Positions 36,241-45,216 of a stretch of DNA of 64,000 bases are shown one piece after another; position 1 is the first letter of the stretch; each line of letters starts with the position of its first letter. Under the pieces are notes generated by a model, which worked only from the letters and a program-made list of their open reading frames with translations, was not told where the DNA came from and searched no databases. This DNA is from Thermoanaerobacterium sp. CMT5567-10 (GTDB taxonomy: Bacteria; Bacillota; Thermoanaerobacteria; Thermoanaerobacterales; Thermoanaerobacteraceae): contig NZ_CP130558.2 in NCBI RefSeq assembly GCF_030534315.2, forward strand, positions 1,974,501 to 2,038,500, in the 5' to 3' direction. The position numbers and the translations under genes were made by a program.

Positions 36241-36316
36241 AATGTATGCCGATAAAAATAGCTGGGTTATCGTAGGATAATCCAGCTATTTTAGCGTGCA
36301 AACATGGGCGATAGCT
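36241..36316 (+). repeat. Direct repeat, copy B, with hairpin and intron relic 3
   Basis: Second copy of 35368-35443: ATGTATGCCGATAAAAATAG, hairpin AGCTGGGTTAT / ATAATCCAGCT (36260-36287), then GCGTGCAAACATGGGCGATAGCT, the first bases of a group II intron, and nothing further. With copy A it flanks the toxin-antitoxin module. The remainder of 36060-36340 is featureless. Confidence 0.6.
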
Positions 36317-36339
36317 ATAAATGTTATATCTTGATTGCC

Positions 36340-37347
36340 TCAGTTTTTTAAAGCTAAAAGTATTTTATTAACCTCACTGCACACTTTATCAAATTCCTCA
36401 GGCGTAAGCGACTGTGCGCCGTCTGAAAGAGCTATATCCGGATGCGGGTGCACTTCTATGATAAGCCCATCTGCCCCAACTGCTACGGCAGCCCTTGATA
36501 GCGGCGCTATAAGGTCACGCCTTCCTGTTCCGTGGCTGGGGTCTACAATTACAGGAAGGTGTGAAAGGTTTTTAACAGCAGCGACAGCATTTAGGTCCAG
36601 AGTGTTTCTTGTGTACGTCTCAAATGTGCGTATGCCTCTTTCACAAAGTATCACATTTGGATTTCCTTCTTTCATGATGTATTCCGCTGCGTTAAGCCAT
36701 TCTTCTATAGTCGATGACAAGCCGCGCTTTAATAGAACGGGCATGTTTGACTTACCTATCTCTTTTAAAAGCTCAAAATTCTGCATGTTTCTTGAACCAA
36801 CTTGCAGTATATCTGCGTACTGGGATACTTTATCGATGTGGGAGCTGCTGACTATCTCTGTGATAGTAACCATGCCTGTTTCTCGTCCGACGGCATTTAG
36901 TATCTTAAGCCCTTCTTCTTCTAATCCCTGAAAAGAGTATGGGGATGACCTTGGTTTGTATGCTCCACCCCTTAAAATTTTTGCGCCTGATTTTTTGACT
37001 GCTTTAGCAGCTTCAATCATCTGCTCATAGCTTTCTACAGCACATGGTCCTGCCATCATGACAAAATTGCCTCCGCCGATATCTACGTCTTTGACTCTTA
37101 CAACGGTATTGTCAGGCTTTGCAGATCTTGATACAAGCTTATACGGTGATGAAATTCTCACTACGTCGTATACGCCTTCCATTGACGATATAGGCTTATC
37201 TTCTAAGATTTCTACATTTCCGATTACGCCGATTATTGACCTTTCAGCACCATTTACTACATGCGTCGATAAATTGAATTTTCTTACGTATTCGCAGACA
37301 TTTTTTATATTTTCCTCTGTGGCATTTTCTTTCATTATAATGACCAT
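36340..37347 (-). CDS. aroF: 3-deoxy-7-phosphoheptulonate (DAHP) synthase
   Basis: First enzyme of the shikimate pathway: condenses phosphoenolpyruvate and erythrose-4-phosphate. 335 aa from ATG 37347 (AGGGG upstream). An N-terminal ferredoxin-like regulatory domain (1-70, MVIIMKENATEENIKNV) precedes the TIM barrel, as in the Thermotoga enzyme. Barrel motifs: MAGPCAVES, LRGGAYKPRSSPYSFQGL, QVGSRNMQNF, LLKRGLSSTIEEWL, VDPSHGTGRRD and EVHPHPDIALSDG. The regulatory domain would give feedback by aromatic amino acids. Transcription is governed by a T-box leader. Confidence 0.95.
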   Translation of the reverse strand: MVIIMKENATEENIKNVCEYVRKFNLSTHVVNGAERSIIGVIGNVEILEDKPISSMEGVYDVVRISSPYKLVSRSAKPDNTVVRVKDVDIGGGNFVMMAGPCAVESYEQMIEAAKAVKKSGAKILRGGAYKPRSSPYSFQGLEEEGLKILNAVGRETGMVTITEIVSSSHIDKVSQYADILQVGSRNMQNFELLKEIGKSNMPVLLKRGLSSTIEEWLNAAEYIMKEGNPNVILCERGIRTFETYTRNTLDLNAVAAVKNLSHLPVIVDPSHGTGRRDLIAPLSRAAVAVGADGLIIEVHPHPDIALSDGAQSLTPEEFDKVCSEVNKILLALKN

Positions 37348-37375
37348 GTAATCAGCCCCTTTTAACATATTTTCT

Positions 37376-37635
37376 GATAAAAAAAATCTCTCATCCCAAA
37401 GGACGGAGATTTTCCGCGGTACCACCTTTATTAACCGTAAAAGGTTCACTCTAAGAGTACAATCATACTCCCTTCTTTTTAACGGTAGAAGACTCCGGCA
37501 TCACCTACTTTAGTTTCAGATCGCAACTTAAGAGGGAACTTCAATATGCTTAAGATGTCCGGCTTCCACCGTCCCGGACTCTCTTTAATCCTCCGCATAC
37601 CTACTTTCCTCTTTCATCGTCTTTCACTCAAATTA
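37376..37635 (-). promoter_or_regulatory. T-box leader of the DAHP synthase gene
   Basis: On the minus strand the leader shows stem I elements (AGAGAGTCCGG, GGTGGAAGCCGGAC), a stem III block (GTAGGTGATGCCGGAGTC), the T-box AAAGGTGGTACCGCGGAA, and a terminator ending in a T-run (about 37414-37376). Uncharged tRNA pairing with the T-box bulge switches to antitermination. Aligning the specifier region (GAAG-TTC-CCTCTTAAG) suggests the codon UUC, that is tRNA-Phe. The T-box call is firm; the specifier is a manual reading. Confidence 0.92.
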
Positions 37636-37764
37636 TTGTAATAATAATACAACAAAAATATCTATGTGTCAATAAAATTTTTTACTTTAAACTGCTAAAA
37701 CATTTTTACACGTGTTATATAATATGCTAAAATATCTATTAAAGATAAAAAAGGAGCGGTGAAT

Positions 37765-38493
37765 ATGAGAATTGTGAGAATAGACGATGAAGGAAAGAAG
37801 TATGGAGTAGTAGATGGTGAAAATATTTTTACAATAGATGGGAGCTTGATGAAAAGTTTAAAAATTGACGATGCGAAACTTTTACCGCCATGCGAAATAA
37901 CAAAGGCTGTATGCGTTGGATTGAATTACGGTGATCATATTGAGGAGATGGGAGACAAGCGTCCTGATGAGCCTACATTGTTCATAAAGCCTGCAACTGC
38001 AGTGATAGGACCTGATGATTACATAGTAATTCCTAAAATGTCAGGAAGGGTTGACTACGAAGGAGAATTGGCCGTTGTCATTAAGAATACGGCAAAGGAT
38101 GTTTCAGAAGATGAGGCATTAAATTATGTACTGGGATATACGATTGCAAATGATGTTACTGCAAGAGATCTGCAGTCAAAAGACGGGCAGTGGACGAGGG
38201 CAAAGTCATTTGACACATTTCTGCCTATAGGGCCATGGATTGAAACAGATTTAGACCCTTCAAACTTAGAGATAAAAACATATGTAAATGGCGTATTGAA
38301 GCAGCACAGCAACACAAAGCACCTTATATTCAGTGTACCTAAGCTTGTATCATTCATATCGCATATCATGACATTAAACCCCGGTGATGTAATACTTACA
38401 GGAACCCCATCGGGAGTAGGACCGCTTAATTCAGGCGATGTTGTCACAATCGAGATTGAAGGAATAGGTAAGCTGACAAATAAAGTCAAGTAA
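37765..38493 (+). CDS. Fumarylacetoacetate hydrolase (FAH)-family protein
   Basis: 242 aa. FAH fold with metal ligands in DEPTLFIKP, DYEGELAVVI and the NDVTARDLQ stretch, and the C-terminal LTGTPSGVGPL loop. Members hydrolyse or decarboxylate acylpyruvate-type compounds (for example oxaloacetate tautomers or acylpyruvates). The exact substrate is unknown. ATG 37765 lies 8 bases after AAGGAG; GTG 37759 is too close. First gene of an apparent operon with the beta-CASP protein, larA and a TetR regulator. Confidence 0.9.
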   Translation: MRIVRIDDEGKKYGVVDGENIFTIDGSLMKSLKIDDAKLLPPCEITKAVCVGLNYGDHIEEMGDKRPDEPTLFIKPATAVIGPDDYIVIPKMSGRVDYEGELAVVIKNTAKDVSEDEALNYVLGYTIANDVTARDLQSKDGQWTRAKSFDTFLPIGPWIETDLDPSNLEIKTYVNGVLKQHSNTKHLIFSVPKLVSFISHIMTLNPGDVILTGTPSGVGPLNSGDVVTIEIEGIGKLTNKVK

Positions 38494-38504
38494 AGGAGAT
38501 ACAC

Positions 38505-40967
38505 ATGAAGCTTTATTTTTGTGGTGGAGCAAGTGAAGTAGGTGCATCATGCTACTTGGTGAATATAGACGGGAAAAATATTTTACTAGATTGTGGAATA
38601 AGGATGTCATCAAGCAAGGACAATCTTCCTGATTTTCAGCTTATTCAGGAAAATGGTGGAGTAGATGTCATAGTAATAAGCCATGCCCACATGGATCATA
38701 TAGGTGCTCTTCCGATAATATCAAGAATATACCCTGATGCAAAGATATACATGACACATGCCGCAAAGGATTTAACGCGGGTACTTTTGTATGACAGCTT
38801 AAAGATAATGGAAAAGGAAGCAGAGATACCTGCTTATGCTGAGATACACGTAAGGGAAATGCTAAACAGGATAATATGCCATACGCCGGGGCATACATTT
38901 TCTCCTTTTTTAGATGCTGATTTAAAGGTGACTTTCTACAGTGCAGGTCACATAGAAGGTGCAGCGTCAATATACATAGTCGGAAATGAGGGAAGCATTT
39001 TTTATTCCGGCGACTTCTCAAGATTTAGGCAGAATACGATAGAAGGCGCATCAATACCTAAATTAAGGCCAGATGTAGCCTTCTTTGAATCTACGTATGG
39101 CGACAAGCTTCATGCAAATAGAGAGGTGGAAGAATCAAGGCTTGTTGAGAAGATAGGATCTGTAGTAAAAAATGGCGGGAAAGTGTTGATACCTGCTTTT
39201 GCCTTAGGGAGAGCGCAGGAAATAATCCTCATACTTAAAAAAGCCATAAATAAAGGCATGATAGATACCAAGGTGTACGTAGATGGAATGGTAAAAGACA
39301 TATGCAGGATTTATAAATTAAATCCAAACTATTTAAGGCAAAATCTGGCCAAGAAGATTTTTAAAGGTGGAGAAATATTTTTTGATGACAACGTAATGCC
39401 AGTTGATAGGCCTGAGATGCGGGAAGATATCATAAAAGAGCCATGCGTGATAGTATCAAGCTCAGGCATGCTTACAGGCGGCCCCAGTCAGTGGTATGCC
39501 GAAAAACTGGCAGGAGATGAAAAAAATCTGATAGCCATAACAGGGTATCAAGATGAGGAATCGCCGGGAAGAAGGCTTTTGGAGCTTACGGATGAAAAAG
39601 ACGATGATAAAAAGCTTAAATTGGCGGATAAGGAAATACCGATAAAATGCGCAGTTGACAAATTTGGACTTTCAGCACATGCAGATATGAGCGAAATACT
39701 GTCACTTGCCAATATCCTTCATCCTAAAAAGGTATTTTTAATCCATGGCGATCCAGATACGATAAATTTTTTAGGGAAAGAGATACAAAAAGACATTAAA
39801 ACAGATGTGTACGTGCCACAGAATGGCGATGTGCAGGAGATTGATATACAAAATCCGAGAAAACAGCTTAAAAGAAAACCATATCCTTCAATGAAAATGG
39901 AAGAAGCTTTAAACGAAGGAAATATAGAAAAGCTTTGGAGGTTTGTATTTGACAGAATCGGTGCAGATGCTGCATTATCTGTAGAAGATATAGCGGAAAT
40001 CTGGGGTTGTATGGAAGATACTGATGCTTTAAAAGATTTACTAAATAACTCAGTGTATTTTCAGCCTGACAAAAGGAGGATGTTTTTATACCATGCTGTT
40101 CTGGAAGAAGAATTGAAGAAGGAAAAAGATGAGGGCCCTATGGAAGTGAATCAGATGCTGTCGTTAGTTGATGAATACTTTACAAGAGAGTCAGGTCTTT
40201 ACAAAAAAGGCGCCAGATTCGACGAGAAGATAGCTCTTTTGTACTTCGATTTTCCTGACATAGCAAAAGATAGATATTCCCATCTATTTAAAGAATTTGA
40301 AGAAAGAACAGGTTGGAAAGTTGAGATCAACGACAATATAAATACATCAGCCATAAATGATGTGATATATAAGCTTGTGCCAAATGTCTCTATTAACAAA
40401 GTGTCCTACAAAGGTGCTGACAAGTTAGTATCTGTAAAGATTGACGGAGAAATTGGAAATATTGAGGAAGTAAAAGATAAATTTTACAATGAGACGGGAC
40501 TTAAGCTTAACATTAATGGGAAAGATGTGTCAGTTGATACAATTCGTGTTGTTGATACAGGTGCCGATAAACTTGAGCAGAATGAGGCACTTAAGATCAT
40601 AGATGAAGCGTTTAAGGATTTGCTTCATAAGCCTTATAAAAAAAGCATTAAGACAGCAAACGGCATCAAGTACATTGAACTTTCCTTTATATCTAAGGTA
40701 GTAGGGGAAAGGTATAAAGAAAAAATAGATGAACTTATAAAGAAGACTGGCTGGACGATAGTTGTAGGAAGTGGATGCAATCAGATAGAAGTCATAAATA
40801 TCGCAAAGAGAGTATTTGGTGAAATGGGAGTAAAACTTAAGAAAAATCCAAGCGTGTATTTAGACGACATGACAGTTGGCATTTCAATAGATGGTGATGT
40901 TGATGATGAACTTATTAAAAAAATAAGTGATAAGTTGTACGATATGACAGGCTTAAGGCTGAGATGA
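38505..40967 (+). CDS. MBL-fold beta-CASP ribonuclease-like protein with duplicated C-terminal module
   Basis: 820 aa. Residues 1-450 are a complete metallo-beta-lactamase/beta-CASP nuclease of CPSF type: HAHMDH (60-65), later ligands in the SAGH region (146-149) and SGD (168-170), beta-CASP motifs FESTYGD, GYQDEESPGRRLLE and SAHAD (390-394), and IHGD (413-416). Residues about 455-820 form an unusual extension. Within it a unit recurs: about 617-668 ends IDGEIGN...FYNETGLKL, and 764-819 ends IDGDVDD...LYDMTGLRL; both are preceded by a TGWKV/TGWTI segment (602-606, 748-752). The extension could be RNA-binding (inference). FAH and LarA neighbours give no hint of function. Confidence 0.85.
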   Translation: MKLYFCGGASEVGASCYLVNIDGKNILLDCGIRMSSSKDNLPDFQLIQENGGVDVIVISHAHMDHIGALPIISRIYPDAKIYMTHAAKDLTRVLLYDSLKIMEKEAEIPAYAEIHVREMLNRIICHTPGHTFSPFLDADLKVTFYSAGHIEGAASIYIVGNEGSIFYSGDFSRFRQNTIEGASIPKLRPDVAFFESTYGDKLHANREVEESRLVEKIGSVVKNGGKVLIPAFALGRAQEIILILKKAINKGMIDTKVYVDGMVKDICRIYKLNPNYLRQNLAKKIFKGGEIFFDDNVMPVDRPEMREDIIKEPCVIVSSSGMLTGGPSQWYAEKLAGDEKNLIAITGYQDEESPGRRLLELTDEKDDDKKLKLADKEIPIKCAVDKFGLSAHADMSEILSLANILHPKKVFLIHGDPDTINFLGKEIQKDIKTDVYVPQNGDVQEIDIQNPRKQLKRKPYPSMKMEEALNEGNIEKLWRFVFDRIGADAALSVEDIAEIWGCMEDTDALKDLLNNSVYFQPDKRRMFLYHAVLEEELKKEKDEGPMEVNQMLSLVDEYFTRESGLYKKGARFDEKIALLYFDFPDIAKDRYSHLFKEFEERTGWKVEINDNINTSAINDVIYKLVPNVSINKVSYKGADKLVSVKIDGEIGNIEEVKDKFYNETGLKLNINGKDVSVDTIRVVDTGADKLEQNEALKIIDEAFKDLLHKPYKKSIKTANGIKYIELSFISKVVGERYKEKIDELIKKTGWTIVVGSGCNQIEVINIAKRVFGEMGVKLKKNPSVYLDDMTVGISIDGDVDDELIKKISDKLYDMTGLRLR

Positions 40968-40992
40968 ATATTCGCGGAAAGGAAGGTTTGTG

Positions 40993-42246
40993 ATGGGTTA
41001 TAAAGAGATCTCCTTAAAATACGGGAAAGGTGCGGTAGACGTAAGAATAGATGAGAATATGTGTACAGTGCTGTATCCTGAGGATTTGCCTGGTGTTGAA
41101 GACCCTATGGCGGAAGTATCAAGATCGCTTAAAGATCCAATTGGTAAAGTGCCTTTATCTGATTTGGTCAAGGGCAAAAAAGATGTCGTAATATTAGCCA
41201 GCGATATAACTCGCCCGTCGCCATCTCACATTCTAATACCACCTATAATCGATGAATTAAACAAGGCAGGCATAAGCGATGATAGCATAAAAATCGTTTT
41301 TGGGCTTGGATACCACAGGAAACATACAGATGATGAAAAGAAGACGCTTGTTGGTGAAGAAGTGTTTAATAGGATAAAGTGCATCGACCATGATATAGAT
41401 GACTGCGTATACGTTGGTACTACAAAAAGAGGTACGCCTGTAGAAGTCTTTCGTGAAGTGTACAATGCAGATTTCATCATAGCTACAGGTAATTTAGAGC
41501 TTCACTATAAGGCAGGGTACAGCGGAGGACATAAAGCTTTGCTTCCGGGTGTGTGCAGCAAAAATACCATAGAAAAAAATCACGTCCTTATGTTTTCAGA
41601 AGGAGCGATGCCAGGCAAAATCGATGGAAATCCTATGAGAGAGGATATCGAAGAAGGAGGAAAGCTGGCAGGTGTAAATTTTATAGTAAATGCAGTTTTA
41701 AATAGCCATAAAGAGATAGTGAAAGTAGTATCAGGGGAGCCGATAAAAGCTCACAGAGAAGGCGCTAAATACATCGATAAGATGTACAAAAGAGTTATAC
41801 CAGAAAAAGCCGATATTGTCGTCGCATCTTGCGGAGGATACCCAAAAGACATTAACCTTTATCAAGCTCAAAAAGGGCTTGACAATGCCCAATATTCTGT
41901 AAAAGACGGTGGAACAATAATATTAGTGGCGGAATGCAGAGAAGGTTTGGGAGAGAAGCTTTTTTCAGACTGGATGGTAAATTCATCATCTGTAGATGAG
42001 CCATTAAAGTGGATAAAAGAGGAATTCAGGCTTGGCGCACATAAAGCTGCTGTAATCTGCGAAGTATTAAAAAGGGCTGATATCTACCTTGTATCATCTT
42101 TTGACCGCAGCTTCACTGAAAAGATATTCTTTAAATATGCAAAGACTCCGCAGGATGCACTTGATGAAGCTATTAAAAAATATCGCGATCCCAAGGTACT
42201 TGTTCTTCCATACGCAAATTCTACGTTGCCATATGTGGAGGAGTAA
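40993..42246 (+). CDS. larA: Nickel-dependent lactate racemase-family protein
   Basis: 417 aa. LarA signatures: SDITRPSPSHIL, GYHRKHTDDEK with catalytic-type His, and NLELHYKAGYSGGHKALLPG containing the Lys that anchors the nickel-pincer cofactor. In the family it racemises lactate or related 2-hydroxy acids. The cofactor genes larB, larC and larE are not in the window. The nickel importer at 15.5-18.6 kb would supply the metal (inference). ATG 40993 is preferred to GTG 40990. It overlaps no neighbour; tetR follows 5 bases later. Confidence 0.92.
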   Translation: MGYKEISLKYGKGAVDVRIDENMCTVLYPEDLPGVEDPMAEVSRSLKDPIGKVPLSDLVKGKKDVVILASDITRPSPSHILIPPIIDELNKAGISDDSIKIVFGLGYHRKHTDDEKKTLVGEEVFNRIKCIDHDIDDCVYVGTTKRGTPVEVFREVYNADFIIATGNLELHYKAGYSGGHKALLPGVCSKNTIEKNHVLMFSEGAMPGKIDGNPMREDIEEGGKLAGVNFIVNAVLNSHKEIVKVVSGEPIKAHREGAKYIDKMYKRVIPEKADIVVASCGGYPKDINLYQAQKGLDNAQYSVKDGGTIILVAECREGLGEKLFSDWMVNSSSVDEPLKWIKEEFRLGAHKAAVICEVLKRADIYLVSSFDRSFTEKIFFKYAKTPQDALDEAIKKYRDPKVLVLPYANSTLPYVEE

Positions 42247-42251
42247 AATTT

Positions 42252-42818
42252 ATGGCAAATTCTCAAATAACGAAAAAAGCAATGGCTGATGCGCTTAAAG
42301 AATTGATGAAAACAAAGCCATTAAATAAAATCTCCGTACAGGATATCGTAAATAAATGTGGCCTCAATAGGCAGACTTTCTATTATCATTTTCACGATAT
42401 TTTTGAACTGCTTGAGTGGATTTATAAAAAAGAAGCCATTGAAAAAATCTCTCAATATAAAAATTATGAACATTGGACAGAGGGATTTTATCAAGTATTT
42501 AAATACATTGAGGATAACAAATTATTCTGCATGAATACATTAAACTCATTGGGTAGAGAACACTTGGAGAATTATCTTTATTCTGTAACATATGACCTTG
42601 TTATTGGGGTTGTTTATGAAATATCCAGAAATATGAAAGTGAAGGAGAAATACAAGGAATTTATTGCGAATTTTTATACCCTGGCATTTATAGGATTAAT
42701 AATACAATGGATGAAAAAAGGGATGAGGGAAGAACCGGAGAAACTAATTAAAGATTTAAGTGAACTTATTGAAGGCAATTTCATGAAAGCTCTACAAAAA
42801 TATGAGCTGTGTGATTAA
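42252..42818 (+). CDS. TetR-family regulator (DhaS-like C-terminal domain)
   Basis: 188 aa. The HTH is ITKKAMADALKELMKTKPLN followed by KISVQDIVNKCGLNRQTFYYHFHDIFELLEWIY. The C-terminal TetR_C_8-type domain lies about 75-185. Five bases after larA and 124 bases before the oleate hydratase gene. It may regulate either. No operator palindrome was obvious in the 42819-42942 gap. Confidence 0.88.
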   Translation: MANSQITKKAMADALKELMKTKPLNKISVQDIVNKCGLNRQTFYYHFHDIFELLEWIYKKEAIEKISQYKNYEHWTEGFYQVFKYIEDNKLFCMNTLNSLGREHLENYLYSVTYDLVIGVVYEISRNMKVKEKYKEFIANFYTLAFIGLIIQWMKKGMREEPEKLIKDLSELIEGNFMKALQKYELCD

Positions 42819-42942
42819 AAAATATACAAATTCTATCAAATGTCAAAATTTTATACAGTTTAAGCTCTTTGATTATTTCAAAATCAGTGTTATAAAGCTA
42901 TATTATTTTTAGAAATATTCGATAATCAAGGAGCTGATTTTT

Positions 42943-44520
42943 ATGAGAGATTATAAAAACACTCATGCTTATTTTGTAGGAGGAGGAATAGCTTCACTTG
43001 CAGGAGCGTGCTATTTGATTAGGGACTGCAGCTTTCCAGGTGATCATATTCATATTTTCGAAGAATTGAATGTCTTAGGTGGAAGCAATGATGGTGCGGG
43101 TAATCCTGAAACTGGATATGTAATAAGAGGCGGCAGGATGTTAAACGATGAGACTTATGAAAATACTTGGGAGCTTTTATTGTCAATACCATCTATTGAC
43201 AATCCAGAGAAATCTGTTAGAGAAGAAATAATTGAATTTGATTCTCAGCATCCAACCCATTCCAATGCAAGACTTGTTAATAATAACGGTGAAGTCGTAG
43301 ATGTATCATCTATGGGTTTTGACAATGAAGATAGGATTGCTTTGGCAAAGCTCATTGTAACGCCTGAAGAGAAGCTTAATATGTTAAAAATTAGTGATTG
43401 GTTTAAACCACACTTTTTTGAGACCAATTTTTGGTACATGTGGGCAACGACTTTTGCATTTCAACCGTGGCATAGTTTAGCAGAATTAAGAAGATATATG
43501 ATAAGGTTTATGCATGAATTTCCAAGAATTCATACATTGGAAGGTGTGACAAGAACACCTTATAATCAATACGATTCTTTAATTTTGCCAATAAAGAAGT
43601 TCTTGGAAAATCACAATGTTGATTTCAAACTGAAATGTGTCGTAACAGATCTAGACTTTAAGGATTCAGATAAAATTACGGTTACAAAGATATACTACAA
43701 AGAAGAAGGTATGGAAAAAACAATTGAGTTAAATGAAAGCGACGTTGTATTTGTCACAAATGGTTCAATGACAGAGGGCTACAGCTTAGGATCCATGACA
43801 AAGCCACCTGTTTTAAATGAAAAAGGTGCATCGTGGAAATTATGGGATAAGATTTCAAAGAAAAAACAAGGTTTAGGAAATCCTACTGTATTTGACGATA
43901 ATATACAAGGGTCAAAGTGGGAATCATTTACTGTAACTTGTTATAATTCAAAGTTTTTTGATTTGATGGAAAAATTTTCGCGTAATAAAGCTGGGACAGG
44001 CGCTCTTGTTACATTTAAGGATTCTAATTGGTTTATGTCAATTGTTTTGGCACATCAACCACACTTTAGAAATCAACCTGATAATGTGAAAGTATTTTGG
44101 GGGTATGGATTGTATCCTGATAATCCAGGTAATTATGTTAAAAAGAAAATGTCAGAATGTGCAGGAGAAGAAATATTAATTGAACTTTTGCATCATTTAA
44201 AATTTGAAAAAGAAATGGGTGATATAATAAAATCGGCAAATTGCATTCCATGCATGATGCCATTTATTACAGCACAATTTATGCCAAGGTCGATAGGAGA
44301 TAGGCCTCAAGTTGTACCGGAAGGCTCAACTAATTTAGCATTTATTGGACAATTTTGTGAAATACCTGATGACGTAGTATTCACAGAAGAATATTCAGTT
44401 AGATCTGCAAGAATTGCTGTATATAAACTTTTTGGAATAACTAGACCAGTGGAACCAATAAATCAATATCAGTATGATGTAAGAACGTTATTTAAGTCAT
44501 TTGTGACGATGTTCAAATGA
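42943..44520 (+). CDS. ohyA: Oleate hydratase (myosin-cross-reactive antigen family)
   Basis: FAD-dependent enzyme that adds water to cis-9/cis-12 double bonds of unsaturated fatty acids, a detoxification step. 525 aa. N-terminal dinucleotide loop GGGIASLAGACYLI, FEELNVLGGSNDGAG, the RGGRMLNDETYENTWELL block and the C-terminal MPFITAQFMPRSIGDRP segment are all conserved. Good Shine-Dalgarno (AAGGAG). Ends in a strong terminator. TetR upstream is the likely controller. Confidence 0.93.
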   Translation: MRDYKNTHAYFVGGGIASLAGACYLIRDCSFPGDHIHIFEELNVLGGSNDGAGNPETGYVIRGGRMLNDETYENTWELLLSIPSIDNPEKSVREEIIEFDSQHPTHSNARLVNNNGEVVDVSSMGFDNEDRIALAKLIVTPEEKLNMLKISDWFKPHFFETNFWYMWATTFAFQPWHSLAELRRYMIRFMHEFPRIHTLEGVTRTPYNQYDSLILPIKKFLENHNVDFKLKCVVTDLDFKDSDKITVTKIYYKEEGMEKTIELNESDVVFVTNGSMTEGYSLGSMTKPPVLNEKGASWKLWDKISKKKQGLGNPTVFDDNIQGSKWESFTVTCYNSKFFDLMEKFSRNKAGTGALVTFKDSNWFMSIVLAHQPHFRNQPDNVKVFWGYGLYPDNPGNYVKKKMSECAGEEILIELLHHLKFEKEMGDIIKSANCIPCMMPFITAQFMPRSIGDRPQVVPEGSTNLAFIGQFCEIPDDVVFTEEYSVRSARIAVYKLFGITRPVEPINQYQYDVRTLFKSFVTMFK

Positions 44521-44530
44521 ATATATGATT

Positions 44531-44566
44531 AAAAATCTCTCCATCTGAAAAGAGGGGAGATTTTTT
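44531..44566 (+). terminator. Terminator of the oleate hydratase gene
   Basis: AAAAATCTCTCC / GGGGAGATTTTT, 12 bp with one wobble, followed by T residues. The gap 44567-44805 beyond it shows nothing recognisable. Confidence 0.85.
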
Positions 44567-44805
44567 AATGTTATTATTTAATATTAACGCGAAATTATTT
44601 TTGCAATTGTTAATAAAAACTAAATAGCAAAAGGTTTGAAAGAAAATTTTCATCTTTTTAAGGTGGGATATGAATTTCTATTGTATGCGATAGAACAATA
44701 TGGCATAATAATCTTGAAAGATTTTATCAAGAAAAGTTAAGGTCTTTTTATACAATCGTTTTTTGATTAATATCATATGTATCATAATGAATGGTGGTGA
44801 TGACG

Positions 44806-45216
44806 ATGAATATTAACGATGAACAAGTCGATGTAATAAAGAATTTTCTTATAAATAAAGTAGAGCCGTATGTAATATATCTGTTTGGTTCGGCTGTAAA
44901 TGGTATATTTAGAAGCGACAGTGATATTGATATTGCGTATTTAAGCGATAAAGATATTAGCGGTTATGATTTATTTATGATTTCGCAGGAATTAGCGGAT
45001 TTACTAAAACGGGATGTGGATTTAATAGATTTGCGAAAAGCATCAACTGTATTCAAAGCTCAGGTGGTAGGAACGAAAAAAATAATTTATTGTAGTGATG
45101 ATTTAAGGCGAATGAATTTCGAAATGTATGCATTGAAAGATTATGCGAAATTGAATGAGGAAAGAGCTGAAATAATTGATAAAATATTAAAAAGGGGACG
45201 AATTTACAATGAGTGA
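44806..45216 (+). CDS. mntA: MntA-type nucleotidyltransferase antitoxin
   Basis: 136 aa with the minimal nucleotidyltransferase motif FGSAVNGIFRSDSDIDIA (GSx10DxD) and a further acidic segment DVDLIDLRKA. In HepT-MntA modules this protein AMPylates the toxin HepT on a Tyr in RX4HXY and so neutralises it. ATG 44806 is preferred, with GGTGGTG upstream. It overlaps the start of the HepT gene by 8 bases, the usual coupling, but that HepT is damaged, so this antitoxin is orphaned. Confidence 0.88.
   Translation: MNINDEQVDVIKNFLINKVEPYVIYLFGSAVNGIFRSDSDIDIAYLSDKDISGYDLFMISQELADLLKRDVDLIDLRKASTVFKAQVVGTKKIIYCSDDLRRMNFEMYALKDYAKLNEERAEIIDKILKRGRIYNE

Noticed and set aside
36335-36931. 198-codon plus-strand frame over the DAHP synthase gene
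   Set aside because: Antisense to a strongly conserved gene.
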